Source: CAZYFH01 sp965249175 (lineage in GTDB: Bacteria > Acidobacteriota > Vicinamibacteria > Vicinamibacterales > UBA8438). From it: DNA of 64,000 bases. The notes under the pieces were generated by a model. That model was not told where the DNA came from and ran no database searches. It worked only from the letters and a program-made list of their open reading frames with translations. A program made the translations under genes and the position numbers. The stretch is from assembly GCA_965249175.1 (NCBI GenBank), contig OZ252227.1, positions 2,666,001 to 2,730,000 on the forward strand. The letters run 5' to 3'. Below are positions 36,977-46,293 of this stretch, piece after piece; within the stretch, counting starts at the first letter, position 1, and every line of letters starts with the position of its first letter.

Positions 36977-37085
36977 TGGCATGCACTCCCTGTCGACTGG
37001 GATCTTGAACACTCTGCCGGTGATTATGCCACCGATTCGCGACGCGCACAGGAACGAAACAAGCCATATCCCGTAGGATCAGAGT

Positions 37086-37682
37086 ATGGCCGCTGAGGCA
37101 GAGGCCGCGTCCGCCGGTGCCGTATCCACTCGCGTCGCCGCCGCCCCAGAGGTGATCGCGGATGCGACGTCCGCGCCCCTCCAGGACGTGGCGGACGGTC
37201 AGGACCACACCCTCGATCCGAAGACAGTGCTCGCGTCCCGGCTCACCGCCGCCATCTGGGTCGGCATCGTGACCGTGGCCAGCCTGATCGGCGTCAGCGT
37301 CGCCACCTACGCTGGGGGGCTCGGGGGCGGCGCGACGTTGCTGGTGTTCAGTGGCTGGGCCGCGCAGACGACTCTCCTCTCCACCCTGTGCTGGGTCTGG
37401 CCGGGCGTCCGATACCGGCATACTCGGTATCGGCTCGACGCCCGCGGGTTGACGATTCGGCGGGGCGTCGTCTGGCGTTCCGTGACGTCGGTCCCTACGT
37501 CGCGCGTGCAGCACACGGACGTCGCGCAGGGACCGATCGAGCGCGCGTTCGATCTTGCGACGCTTGTGCTCCACACCGCCGGCACACAGGATGCCTCCGT
37601 GTCACTGGGCGGGTTGCCGCACGCCGTGGCGCTCCGCGTGCGCGACTATCTGATCGACGGCGGATCCGATGGCGGCATCTGA
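37086..37682 (+). CDS. PH-domain membrane protein (YdbS-like)
   Basis: 198 aa. Two membrane helices (AAIWVGIVTVASLIGVSVAT, TLLVFSGWAAQTTLLSTLCW) precede a bacterial PH2 domain with YRLDARGLTIRRGVVWRSVT and VQHTDVAQGPIERAFDLATL. YdbS-YdbT pairs of Bacillus are linked to membrane stress resistance. Overlaps the larger PH protein gene by 14 bp. Confidence 0.8.
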   Translation: MAAEAEAASAGAVSTRVAAAPEVIADATSAPLQDVADGQDHTLDPKTVLASRLTAAIWVGIVTVASLIGVSVATYAGGLGGGATLLVFSGWAAQTTLLSTLCWVWPGVRYRHTRYRLDARGLTIRRGVVWRSVTSVPTSRVQHTDVAQGPIERAFDLATLVLHTAGTQDASVSLGGLPHAVALRVRDYLIDGGSDGGI

Positions 37683-39201
37683 CGAGCGGCGCCTGCATCC
37701 TCTTTCATGGATGTTCATGGCCGCGCAGTTCGCCAAGGGCTTCATCGTCCCGGCGATCTTCGTGGTTTTCGCGTCGGGTGGTGGCTCCAGCTATGAGCTG
37801 TGGGCAGCCGTGTTCATCGTCCCGGCCGCTCTCGGGGCCGTCTTCAAGTACATCGTCTTTCGCTACCGCCTCGCGGCGGACGAGATGATCGTCCGCGACG
37901 GCGTCCTCACCCGCACCGAGCGTCACATTCCGTACGCCCGGATCCAGAACGTCGACCTCGTCCAGAATCCTCTCCATCGCTTTTTCCAGGTCGCGCTCGT
38001 CCGGGTCGAGACCGCCAGTGGGAGCAAACCGGAAGCGGTGATGCGCGTCCTGTCGCTGGACGCCGTCACCGAGATGCGGGCACGTGTGTTCGCGGGTCGA
38101 CGCGATGCGGCCTCCGCAGTGGCCGCAGACGGGACGGCAGCGGCCACCACCGCCGATGTGCTCCTCCAGCTACCGCCAAGGGAGATCGTCAAGCTCGGCA
38201 TCGTCTCCAACAAAGGCCTGGTGGTCGTCGGTGCGGCGATGGGTCTGTATTGGCAGCGTGCCGGCTGGGCTCGTAACACCGGCGATCTCATGGAGCAGTA
38301 TCTCGGGTCGGCCATGAGTTGGGTGCCTGAGGTGGCGTTCGAGAGCCCCGTCCTCACTGGCATCCTCGTCGGCGGCACGTTCCTTATCGTGGCGGTGATC
38401 CTACTCCGCGCGTTCTCAGTCGTCTGGTTCTTCCTGAAGCTGCATGGGTTCACCCTAAGCCGGCGTGGTCACGATCTCGGTGCCGAATACGGTCTCTTCA
38501 CCCGGGTGTCGCGCACGATCCCAACGGCTCGCATCCAATCGCTCAAGTCCACGGAGACACCGCTCCATCGCGCCTTTGGCCGTCAATCGGTCGAGATGCG
38601 GACCGTGGGTGGCGGCGCCACGGACACGGACGTCGATTTTGGTGCCCAACATGGCATGCCGAAGGCGGAGCGCCAGTGGCTGGCGCCGATGGTCGACACC
38701 ACCCGTGTGCCGACGCTGCTCCGCGACGTCGATGAGCAGGTCGAGCTCGACGGGGTGGCGTGGACGCCGATCGCCCCCCGCGCCTGGCGGCGTATCTTTC
38801 GGCGGTGGGTGGCGGTCGTGGCCCCCCTGACGCTCATCGCGGGAGTGGTTGTCGACTTCTGGGCGCTCGCGCTGGGCGTACCGGCGTTGCTCCTGGCCTA
38901 CGCGAATGCCCGCCTCTATGTCCGGCATGCCGGCTATGCGCTCACCTCGTGGGGGGTGTTGTTCCGAGCGGGCTGGTGGACCCGCACGATGACGCTTGTT
39001 CGATACGGCAAGATCCAGACGGTGGCACTGGGTGAGTCGCCGTTCGACCGACGGCATGGCATGGCGTCCGTCCGGGTCGACACTGCGGGGGCCGAGGCGG
39101 GGGGTCACACCATCGCCATCCCGTATCTCGATCAGGCGGTCGCCGTCGACATGACCCACCGGCTCTTCGACGAAGCCAACCGTCGCGCGTTCCGCTGGTG
39201 A
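37669..39201 (+). CDS. Large PH-domain membrane protein (YdbT-like)
   Basis: 510 aa. Three bacterial PH2 units alternate with paired membrane helices: FRYRLAADEMIVRDGVLTRT with IPYARIQNVDLVQNPLHRFF; LSRRGHDLGAEYGLFTRVSR with IPTARIQSLKSTETPLHRAF; and VRHAGYALTSWGVLFRAGWW with VRYGKIQTVALGESPFDRRH. The repeated arginine-isoleucine-glutamine turn is diagnostic. Forms an operon with the small partner upstream. Confidence 0.85.
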   Translation: MAASDERRLHPLSWMFMAAQFAKGFIVPAIFVVFASGGGSSYELWAAVFIVPAALGAVFKYIVFRYRLAADEMIVRDGVLTRTERHIPYARIQNVDLVQNPLHRFFQVALVRVETASGSKPEAVMRVLSLDAVTEMRARVFAGRRDAASAVAADGTAAATTADVLLQLPPREIVKLGIVSNKGLVVVGAAMGLYWQRAGWARNTGDLMEQYLGSAMSWVPEVAFESPVLTGILVGGTFLIVAVILLRAFSVVWFFLKLHGFTLSRRGHDLGAEYGLFTRVSRTIPTARIQSLKSTETPLHRAFGRQSVEMRTVGGGATDTDVDFGAQHGMPKAERQWLAPMVDTTRVPTLLRDVDEQVELDGVAWTPIAPRAWRRIFRRWVAVVAPLTLIAGVVVDFWALALGVPALLLAYANARLYVRHAGYALTSWGVLFRAGWWTRTMTLVRYGKIQTVALGESPFDRRHGMASVRVDTAGAEAGGHTIAIPYLDQAVAVDMTHRLFDEANRRAFRW

Positions 39202-39241
39202 CCCTGCAAGGCGTGCGCCGGCCGCGGAGGGGACCCGCCGA

Positions 39242-40450
39242 TCACCTAACCCCAGTGCTGGGGTTAAGCGTCGTCACGAACTTCAGCAGCCGGGTTGCGC
39301 CTTCCTCCAAACGCGCCAACGACGTGGCGTAGGACACACGCAGGAAACCGGGCGCGTCGAATGCCTCCCCCGCCGTCAGTGCGACGTGCGCTTCCGCGAG
39401 GAGACGGGACGCGAATTCCGCGGACGTGCGTGGCCCGTCCGGTGAGAGCACGTCGGTGATGTCGGGAAACAGATAGAACGCTCCGGCCGGAGGCGTGACC
39501 CGAATGCGGGGCTCCGAGGCGAGCCAGGCGATGAGTCGGTCGCGCCGCGTGCGGTATTCGTCCAGCATCGTCTTTACGCATGCTTGCGGTCCGGTCAGCG
39601 CGGCGACCGCCGCCCGCTGGGTAATCGAACAGACGTTGGATGTGGCATGGCTTTGCACGGTATTGGCCGCCGCGATCAACGGTTCGGGACCCAGGGCCCA
39701 TCCGCAGCGCCAGCCCGTCATAGCGTAGGTTTTTGACACGCTGCCGATGAGCACGCCCCGATCGCGGGCCAGCTCCCCGAGGACGCGGGGCAAGTTGTGC
39801 GGCACGTCATCGTAGATGAGTCGTTCGTAGCAGAGGTCGACGATCACCCAGATGCCACGCGTCGACGCCGCGCGCGCGATGGTCGCCAACTCCTCCTCGG
39901 CAACGAGCGCCCCGGTCGGATTGCCCGGCGAATTGATGATGATGGCGCGCGTGCGTGCGGACAGCGCGTCGAGCACACGAGCCGCCGCGACGCGAAATCC
40001 CTCGTCCGGATACGTGTGTACGAGCACCGGCTCTGCGCCAGCGATCTTGATCTGCTCGACGATGCTCGGCCAGGCGGGCGCGTGGGTGATGACCTCGTCA
40101 CCCGGACCAAACAGCGACATGGCGACATTGAACAGCGCCTGCTTCCCTCCAGCGGTGACGATGGTCTCGGCCGGGGTGTACTGCGTGCCATAGTCATCAA
40201 GGTAGCGAGCGCAGATGGCCTCCTTGAGCTCGACGATCCCGGCGTTCGGTGTGTACTTCGTGAAATCCGCCGCGATGGCCGCGGTACCCGCGGTCTTCAC
40301 GTGTGGAGGCGTGGCGAAGTCCGGCTCCCCCGCTCCGAGGTCGATCACGTCGATGCCCTGCCGTCGCAATCCCTCGGCCGCGTTCAGCACCTGCTGCGTC
40401 TGAGACGACGACACCCGGGCTAACCGGTCAGCAAAAGCCATCTGTGTCAC
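39242..40450 (-). CDS. Class I/II PLP-dependent aminotransferase (aspartate type)
   Basis: 402 aa. Typical features: IDLGAGEPDFATPPHVKTAG, KYTPNAGIVELKEAICARYL, NSPGNPTGALV, the PLP lysine in SVSKTYAMTGWRCGWALG and the C-terminal RVSYATSLARLEEG with substrate-binding Arg. Matches the aspartate/prephenate aminotransferase subgroup (AspC/AspB type), which could also serve the aromatic pathway at 57-64 kb. Substrate assignment is inference. Confidence 0.9.
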   Translation of the reverse strand: MTQMAFADRLARVSSSQTQQVLNAAEGLRRQGIDVIDLGAGEPDFATPPHVKTAGTAAIAADFTKYTPNAGIVELKEAICARYLDDYGTQYTPAETIVTAGGKQALFNVAMSLFGPGDEVITHAPAWPSIVEQIKIAGAEPVLVHTYPDEGFRVAAARVLDALSARTRAIIINSPGNPTGALVAEEELATIARAASTRGIWVIVDLCYERLIYDDVPHNLPRVLGELARDRGVLIGSVSKTYAMTGWRCGWALGPEPLIAAANTVQSHATSNVCSITQRAAVAALTGPQACVKTMLDEYRTRRDRLIAWLASEPRIRVTPPAGAFYLFPDITDVLSPDGPRTSAEFASRLLAEAHVALTAGEAFDAPGFLRVSYATSLARLEEGATRLLKFVTTLNPSTGVR

Positions 40451-40493
40451 GGTCGGGTGGCTGGAGGGTGAGGCTAGCAGGCCGCTAGGGCGG

Positions 40494-41006
40494 TCACCCC
40501 GTATCGTCGGCGCGCGCGACCACCTTCGTCTTCAGCCGCGTTTCCACGACGTCGGGCACGAGACCCGCGACCGAGCCTCCCAGCGCGAACACCTCTTTCG
40601 CGAGCCGCGAGCTGAGATACGTGTACTCCTCGGACGGCATCATGAACACGGTTTCGATCTCCGCATTGAGATGACGGTTCATCAACGCCATCTGCATCTC
40701 GTATTCAAAGTCAGAGATGGCACGGAGACCGCGAACGATGACATCGGCGCCGCGGTGACGCGCGTAGTCGACCAGCAGTCCGTCAAAGGTCTCCACCTCG
40801 ACGTTCGGATGATCCGCGAACACTTCGCGCAGGATCGCGACGCGCTCCTCGATGGAAAACAGCGGCGACTTGTCGACGTTGACCAGGATGGCGAGCACGA
40901 TCCGATCGAACAGGCGCGCGCCGCGTTCGATGATGTCGACGTGCCCGTTGGTCAGTGGATCGAACGACCCGGGGTAGACCGCCAGCCTCGATCTGCTACT
41001 GCCCAT
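40494..41006 (-). CDS. coaD: Phosphopantetheine adenylyltransferase
   Basis: 170 aa from ATG 41006. Fourth step of CoA synthesis. Nucleotidyltransferase motif YPGSFDPLTNGHVDII, VRGLRAISDFEYEMQMALMN and the ATP-site YLSSRLAKEVFALGG are all present. Overlaps the end of rsmD by 11 bp; rsmD-coaD adjacency is common. Confidence 0.95.
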   Translation of the reverse strand: MGSSRSRLAVYPGSFDPLTNGHVDIIERGARLFDRIVLAILVNVDKSPLFSIEERVAILREVFADHPNVEVETFDGLLVDYARHRGADVIVRGLRAISDFEYEMQMALMNRHLNAEIETVFMMPSEEYTYLSSRLAKEVFALGGSVAGLVPDVVETRLKTKVVARADDTG

Positions 41007-41535
41007 AGAACTCCAACGCGCTGTCACCGGAGGTGACACGACGCAGATGCGACAGCCCCGCGACCTGCGGCGTCACCGTTCGGCGCGCGCGCTCCAGCAC
41101 GATCCAACCGTCGGGCGCCAGACACGCGCCGGACGCGCACAGTATGGCATCGATTTCGGCCGCGTCACACTCGTAGGGCGGGTCGAGCAACACCAAGTCG
41201 AACGGACCCGATGCGAGGTCGGCCAACGCGCCGGGCGCGGCGCCGATCACGACCGTCCCACGGTGGGCGACCGCGCACCGCTCGAGGTTGGCGGCGATCA
41301 GTGCTGCCGCCCGTGGGTCATGGTCGACGAAGGCCACCGCGGCGGCGCCGCGGCTGATGGCCTCGATCCCGAGCGCGCCGGTCCCGGCGCAGGCATCCAG
41401 CACGGCCGCGCCGGACACCCGATCCGCCAGGATGTTGAAAAGGGTCTCGCGCAAACGATCGGACGTCGGCCGCAGGCCATCCCAGCCTGGCGTGGCAAGG
41501 CGCCGTCCCCTGAGCGTGCCGGCGATGACGCGCAC
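40996..41535 (-). CDS. rsmD: 16S rRNA (guanine-966-N2)-methyltransferase
   Basis: 179 aa from GTG 41535 (VRVIAGTLRGRRL). Methylates G966 of 16S rRNA. Family motifs GTLRGRRLATP, RPTSDRLRETLFNIL, LDACAGTGALGIEAISRGA (SAM binding) and the catalytic DPPY (LVLLDPPYE). It lies 5 bp after the recG stop and overlaps coaD. Confidence 0.93.
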   Translation of the reverse strand: MRVIAGTLRGRRLATPGWDGLRPTSDRLRETLFNILADRVSGAAVLDACAGTGALGIEAISRGAAAVAFVDHDPRAAALIAANLERCAVAHRGTVVIGAAPGALADLASGPFDLVLLDPPYECDAAEIDAILCASGACLAPDGWIVLERARRTVTPQVAGLSHLRRVTSGDSALEFYGQ

Positions 41536-41540
41536 GGTGG

Positions 41541-43655
41541 TTAGCCGACCCCGACGAGCCCGTATCGCACGGCCCATCCGTCTCGCACGGCCCTGAGGTC
41601 TACGTCGGCGCGTGCTCCGCCATCGAGCCATGCAAACGCCGCGCGGCGCGCGTCGTCCATGACGCGATGGTCGCGTATCACGTCGCCGACGCGGAACACG
41701 GGGAGGCCAGACTGACGCGTGCCAAAGAAATCTCCCGGTCCGCGCAGCTCGAGGTCGCGCTCCGCCACCTCGAATCCGTCGTTCGTGGATGCCAGCGCGT
41801 CGAGCCGGGCCCGTGCCTGGTCCGACAGCGGGGGATGGTACATGAGCACGCAGTGTGCCTGCGCCGGACCCCGGCCGACACGACCACGTAACTGGTGAAG
41901 CTGTGCCAACCCGAAGCGCTCCGCGTGGTCAACCAGCATCACTGTCGCGTTCGGCACGTCGATCCCGACCTCGATGACCGTGGTCGCGACGAGCACGTCG
42001 ATGCGACCCGCGGCGAAGTCGTGCATGATCCCATCTCGCTCCGCGCGCTTCATCCGGCCATGCAGGAGCGCCACGCGACGCCCCGAAAAGACCTTTCGTC
42101 CGAGGTGCTCCGCCATGTCGGTCGCCGCGCTCAAGTCGCTCTTCGCCGATTCCTCCACCAGCGGACAGACGACGTAGGTCTGCCGGCCCCCGTTGATCTC
42201 CCGCTCGATCAGCGCGTAGGTCTCCGCGCGTTCTCCCTCCGGTCGCACGGTCGTCCGCACGGCCTGCCGGCCCGGAGGCAATTCGCGAATCTCCGAGCTC
42301 TCCAGATCGCCATACGCTGTGAGCGCCAGCGTGCGTGGGATCGGGGTCGCTGTCATCACGAGCACGTCGGGCTCGTGCCCCTTCGACCGCAGCGTCGCCC
42401 GTTGCATCACGCCGAATCGGTGCTGTTCATCGATGATGACGAGGCCCAGCGTCTTGAAGCGCACCGCCTCTTGCACGAGTGCATGGGTCCCGACCACGAG
42501 CTGCGCTGCGCCTGATTCCAGATGGGCCGAGGCCATGCGGCGCTCGGCGGCGGGCATGGTCCCGGTGAGCAGCACGGCGTCGAACCGCGACGGCGCGAGG
42601 AGGCGCGTGAGGGTCAGATAGTGCTGCTCGGCCAGGATCTCGGTCGGGGACATCACCGCGACCTGTAGCTGATTCTCCATCGCGACCAGCGCGGCCAGCA
42701 ACGCCACGATCGTCTTGCCCGACCCAACGTCGCCTTGGAGTAAACGATTCATCGGGTGCGCGCGCTGAAGGTCGCTCACGATGTCCTTGAGCGCCTGTCG
42801 CTGGTCGCTCGTGAGGCGAAAAGGCAGCACGGCGAGCGCTGCGCGCCGGATGCGGTCATCGACGCGAATCGTGCGGGGCTTCGTGATGGTCGTAGCCTCT
42901 CGGCGCCGCAGGGCCAGGCCGAGCTGAAAGAAGAAGAACTCCTCGAACACGAGCCGGCGCTGCGCCGGAGTCCGGAACGCGTTGAGCGCCTCGACGGAAC
43001 AACCGGCAGGCGGAAAATGAGCATCGCGGAAGGCGACCGCGCGGGTCGGGAGCTCGAGCCGACGCCGGATCTCGTCCGGCAGCGGTTCGGTCACGTCGTC
43101 GGGAAGTCGCTGCAGCGCTCCATAGGCCACGCGCCGCCTGAGCTTCGGCGTCAGGCTGCCGAGCTTCTCATACACCGGCACGATGCGGCCCGTGTGTATC
43201 AGCCCCTCCTCCCCGTCGTCGTCGGCGGCAGGCAAGAGCTCGTAGTCGGGATTCGTCAGCTGAAGCCCGCCCGCCCGTCGGCGCTCGATCTTGCCGAAGA
43301 GCACCACGTGGGCGTGCGGCGTGAAGACGTCCTTGAGAAATGACTGGTTGAGAAACGTCGCACGCACCGTCCCGGAGTCGTCCTGGATGACCAGCTCAAC
43401 GATCCGAAAACCCTTCCGTCTGGTCGACCGGAGTCCGCAGCTCAGGATCTCGCCGGTGACCGCCGTCAGTTCGTCGGGCTTCAGCGATCCGATGGGCGTC
43501 AGGCGCGCGCGATCCTCGTATCGCCGCGGCAGCGAGAGCAGCAGGTCCTCGACGGTCCGCAGACCCGCGGTCGCGAGGTCCTCCGCGCGGCGCGGACCGA
43601 CGCTCTTTAGGTATTGAACCGGGCTCTGGAGCGGGTCGTCGGTGTCACGATGCAT
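41541..43655 (-). CDS. recG: ATP-dependent DNA helicase RecG
   Basis: 704 aa, full length. Reverses stalled replication forks and branches Holliday junctions. Wedge/OB domain in the first 240 residues (VKSVGPRRAEDLATAGL), then SF2 helicase motifs GDVGSGKTIVALLAAL, VMSPTEILAEQH, IIDEQHRFGVMQR, VMTATPIPRTLA and QLHQLRGRVGRGPAQ. First gene of a recG-rsmD-coaD operon. Confidence 0.96.
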   Translation of the reverse strand: MHRDTDDPLQSPVQYLKSVGPRRAEDLATAGLRTVEDLLLSLPRRYEDRARLTPIGSLKPDELTAVTGEILSCGLRSTRRKGFRIVELVIQDDSGTVRATFLNQSFLKDVFTPHAHVVLFGKIERRRAGGLQLTNPDYELLPAADDDGEEGLIHTGRIVPVYEKLGSLTPKLRRRVAYGALQRLPDDVTEPLPDEIRRRLELPTRAVAFRDAHFPPAGCSVEALNAFRTPAQRRLVFEEFFFFQLGLALRRREATTITKPRTIRVDDRIRRAALAVLPFRLTSDQRQALKDIVSDLQRAHPMNRLLQGDVGSGKTIVALLAALVAMENQLQVAVMSPTEILAEQHYLTLTRLLAPSRFDAVLLTGTMPAAERRMASAHLESGAAQLVVGTHALVQEAVRFKTLGLVIIDEQHRFGVMQRATLRSKGHEPDVLVMTATPIPRTLALTAYGDLESSEIRELPPGRQAVRTTVRPEGERAETYALIEREINGGRQTYVVCPLVEESAKSDLSAATDMAEHLGRKVFSGRRVALLHGRMKRAERDGIMHDFAAGRIDVLVATTVIEVGIDVPNATVMLVDHAERFGLAQLHQLRGRVGRGPAQAHCVLMYHPPLSDQARARLDALASTNDGFEVAERDLELRGPGDFFGTRQSGLPVFRVGDVIRDHRVMDDARRAAFAWLDGGARADVDLRAVRDGWAVRYGLVGVG

Positions 43656-43680
43656 GGCAGACCGCGTTCAAGACCAGCGG

Positions 43681-44265
43681 TCACTGCTCGATCACCGCGC
43701 GACCGCTCTCCACGCGTAGCGCCGCAATGGCATACGGCAGCGTGAACGGCTCCGAAATATCGACACCGGGGTGTTGCTCGGTACGAGAATAGTACCGCAC
43801 GAGCTCGACCAACACCGCCGGCGGCATCGGTACGCCCCCGATGGATATCGACTCGATCTCGACCTGACCGACGTGATCAGCGGCCTGCGCGACCACGACC
43901 GCGAGGACCTCGACCTGCCCGCTGACGTAGCGCAGTGGATCGAGTTGTCCCCGCTCCTGCTGCGTACGGATCTGGTCGAGATCGATGGTCGCGCGACCGG
44001 AGATCCGGCCGGCATCGAGGAACTGCAATTCGGGCTCGCCGATACCGGGGGGCAGCAGACCCGCGCCCTGAAACCTGAAGAACGCGTTGACGCTGCGCGC
44101 GGTAATCGTGACCTCGCGTGGCATCTCGGCCGGGGTCGATGCGTTCACGACAATCGACGTGATCGCCTCTTCGAGACGCAGGCCATCGGCGGCGGTCAGC
44201 GGATCGTCTACGCCCGGCTGCGCGGCATTCGCCAGCACGGCCACGACCGCGAGAACCCACGCCAC
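43681..44265 (-). CDS. Secreted hypothetical protein
   Basis: 194 aa, not recognised. GTG start and a short signal peptide (AWVLAVVAVLANAAQPG). The mature part has alternating hydrophobic strands (VTITARSVNAFFRFQG, ISGRATIDLDQIRTQ, GQVEVLAVVVAQAADHVGQV, AIAALRVESGRAVIEQ) that resemble a beta-rich lipid- or LolA-like fold. It lies between recG and the PfkB kinase on the same strand. Confidence 0.6.
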   Translation of the reverse strand: MAWVLAVVAVLANAAQPGVDDPLTAADGLRLEEAITSIVVNASTPAEMPREVTITARSVNAFFRFQGAGLLPPGIGEPELQFLDAGRISGRATIDLDQIRTQQERGQLDPLRYVSGQVEVLAVVVAQAADHVGQVEIESISIGGVPMPPAVLVELVRYYSRTEQHPGVDISEPFTLPYAIAALRVESGRAVIEQ

Positions 44266-44309
44266 CCCAGAACTCTAGCATGCGATCGTGGCCCGGCTGC
44301 GCGTCAGCA

Positions 44310-45263
44310 TCACGCGATGCCGCCGTGGATCAGTGTCTCCACTTCGTCCGGCCGAGGGATCCCCTCCCGCGCGCCGAGTCCCCGGCACTTGAGCGCGGCC
44401 ACGGCGTTGGCGTAGATGAGAATGTCGGCGACCTCCGCCCGCCCCGCTTCGCGCAGCCAACCGGCGATGAAACCGCCTCGAAAGACGTCGCCTGCGCCGG
44501 TCGTATCGACGACGGGCACGCGGAAACCGGGCGTCCTGATCTCCGACCCGTTGACCAGCGCCAGGCTCCCTTCCGATCCGAGCGTGACGCAACACAGCGC
44601 AGGTCTGTAGGTTTCGTCCAGGCGTTGGAGCGCTCGGCCCTGGTCGCCGATCCCCGTCAGCGCGGACGGGAAATCCTGAGCCGTGATGATGACGTCGATG
44701 CTGCGCAGCAGATCGTCGATGCCCGGTCGCACGCGCTCGACATCGATCACGGTCGGCACCCCGGCGGCACGCGCGAAGCGGACGGCGGCGGTGGCCGCGG
44801 CCGTCTCGTGGCAGTCGACCAGCAACACGCGCCCGGCGCAGACATCGTCCCTGGCGATGTCGCCGGGCTGGATGGCCAGTCCGGCATCGCGGGACCAGAG
44901 CACGGTCCGCTGGCCGGTCTGCTCGTCCACGATGACCATCGATAGGGCGTTGGCCGCGCCGTCGACGCTGAGCGCCGCGGAAAGATCGACGCCGTCGCGC
45001 TCGAGGCTGCGCCGTCCTTCAGCGGCGTTCGCGTCCGTCCCAAAGCGTCCGACGTAGCGAGCCGACCAGCCGAGTCGCGCGCAGGTGACCATCGCGGTCG
45101 CCGCCTGCCCTCCCGGCGACTGCATCAGCCGGAGAATTGGCTGCTTCGTATCGGCAACCGGGTGGCGTGCCACGACCGCGATCACGTCAGTCGTGTTGAG
45201 GCCGACACCCACGGCGTCAAACCGCCCCGCTCCGGCCGCCGGCAGCTCGATGGGCATGCGCAT
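44310..45263 (-). CDS. PfkB-family carbohydrate kinase
   Basis: 317 aa. Ribokinase fold: N-terminal FDAVGVGLNTTDVIAVVARH, the sugar-binding Gly motif SPGGQAATAMVTCARLG and the ATP/catalytic motif VDTTGAGDVFRGGFIAGWL with the base Asp. Phosphorylates a sugar or sugar-like metabolite; closest in style to ribokinase/sulfofructose-kinase types, but the substrate is not readable. Divergent from lexA. Confidence 0.88.
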   Translation of the reverse strand: MRMPIELPAAGAGRFDAVGVGLNTTDVIAVVARHPVADTKQPILRLMQSPGGQAATAMVTCARLGWSARYVGRFGTDANAAEGRRSLERDGVDLSAALSVDGAANALSMVIVDEQTGQRTVLWSRDAGLAIQPGDIARDDVCAGRVLLVDCHETAAATAAVRFARAAGVPTVIDVERVRPGIDDLLRSIDVIITAQDFPSALTGIGDQGRALQRLDETYRPALCCVTLGSEGSLALVNGSEIRTPGFRVPVVDTTGAGDVFRGGFIAGWLREAGRAEVADILIYANAVAALKCRGLGAREGIPRPDEVETLIHGGIA

Positions 45264-45291
45264 GCGTCATCCTAGTGTCGTGTCTCGCAGC

Positions 45292-45320
45292 TTGACCTTC
45301 GCCTTTTCTTTGCATATAGT
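45292..45320 (+). promoter_or_regulatory. lexA: lexA promoter
   Basis: TTGACC (45292-45297), 17-bp spacer, TATAGT (45315-45320). Transcription should start near 45327; AGGAGG (45344-45349) precedes the GTG at 45354. No recognisable E. coli or Bacillus type SOS box is visible in the region. Confidence 0.75.
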
Positions 45321-45353
45321 GGCGGCACTCGCGCCCAGTTGAGAGGAGGTCGA

Positions 45354-45959
45354 GTGCTACCACTGACCAAACGCCAACGTGAGATCCTGGACTACCTGAA
45401 CGAGTTCATTGAGCACCACGGCTATGCGCCGAGCCTCGAGGAAATCGGCCGGCGCTTCGGGCTCTCCTCACTGGCGACGGTGCACAAGCACCTGACGAAC
45501 CTGCAAGAGAAGGGTTTTATCAAGCGGGCGTGGAACCGAAGCCGCTCAGTCGAGTTGATGCCGACGCGGCTTGGCCGCGGCGCCTTCGACCTCCCACTCC
45601 TCGGCCACGTCGCGGCCGGCGTGCCGATCGAAGCGGTGGTGTCTTCCGAGACGGTGTCGGTGCCCGAGGACCTCGTCGGAAAACGCGACACATACGCACT
45701 CAAAGTACGCGGCGAATCGATGATTGACGAGCAAATCCGCGACGGGGACGTTGTCATCGTCGAGGACCGGAAAACAGCCGAGAACGGCGAGACCGTCATC
45801 GCGCTGCTCCAGGGCAGCGACGTGACCCTCAAGAAGTTCTACAGGGACAACGGGCGCATTCGTTTGCAGCCGGCCAACGACAGCATGCGCCCACTGGTCG
45901 TTGATCCCGATCAGGTCCAGGTGCAAGGCGTCGTCATCGGTGTCATGAGAAGATACTGA
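45354..45959 (+). CDS. lexA: LexA SOS repressor
   Basis: 201 aa from GTG 45354. N-terminal winged helix (KRQREILDYLNEFIEHHGYA, SLEEIGRRFGLSSLATVHKH), Ala-Gly cleavage site in HVAAGVPIEAV, catalytic Ser in RGESMIDEQI and Lys in VTLKKFYRD. RecA-stimulated self-cleavage relieves repression of DNA repair genes. A DUF3467 protein and nth follow. Confidence 0.95.
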   Translation: MLPLTKRQREILDYLNEFIEHHGYAPSLEEIGRRFGLSSLATVHKHLTNLQEKGFIKRAWNRSRSVELMPTRLGRGAFDLPLLGHVAAGVPIEAVVSSETVSVPEDLVGKRDTYALKVRGESMIDEQIRDGDVVIVEDRKTAENGETVIALLQGSDVTLKKFYRDNGRIRLQPANDSMRPLVVDPDQVQVQGVVIGVMRRY

Positions 45960-45971
45960 TGGGAGACATCG

Positions 45972-46286
45972 ATGCCGGACCGCAAACAAATCAATTTCAC
46001 CATTGTTCCCGACGAACCAGGCGATACGCCACGCACCTACGCCAACTTCTGCGCAATCGCGCACACCCCGTTCGATTTCACTCTGACGTTCTGTGAGGTG
46101 CTGCCTCCGTCGGAGCGTGAGGTGCGGGGCGAGGACACGGAGCGGGAGCTCCGGGCGCCTGTTCGCGCGCGTATCGTCGTGCCGATGCAATTCGTGCCGA
46201 ACCTGATCGGCGCCTTGCAGGAGCATTTGCGCGCGTTCACCGAATCACCGCCGAAAGTGGGTCCTCCCAAGGGCCCGGTTCACTAA
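45972..46286 (+). CDS. DUF3467 family protein
   Basis: 104 aa. YANFCAIAHTPFDFTLTFCEV and RARIVVPMQFVPNLIGALQEHL match the DUF3467 pattern. Function unknown; small and soluble. Starts 12 bp after lexA and ends 7 bp before nth, so it is likely in one transcript with both. Confidence 0.85.
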   Translation: MPDRKQINFTIVPDEPGDTPRTYANFCAIAHTPFDFTLTFCEVLPPSEREVRGEDTERELRAPVRARIVVPMQFVPNLIGALQEHLRAFTESPPKVGPPKGPVH

Positions 46287-46293
46287 AGAACCC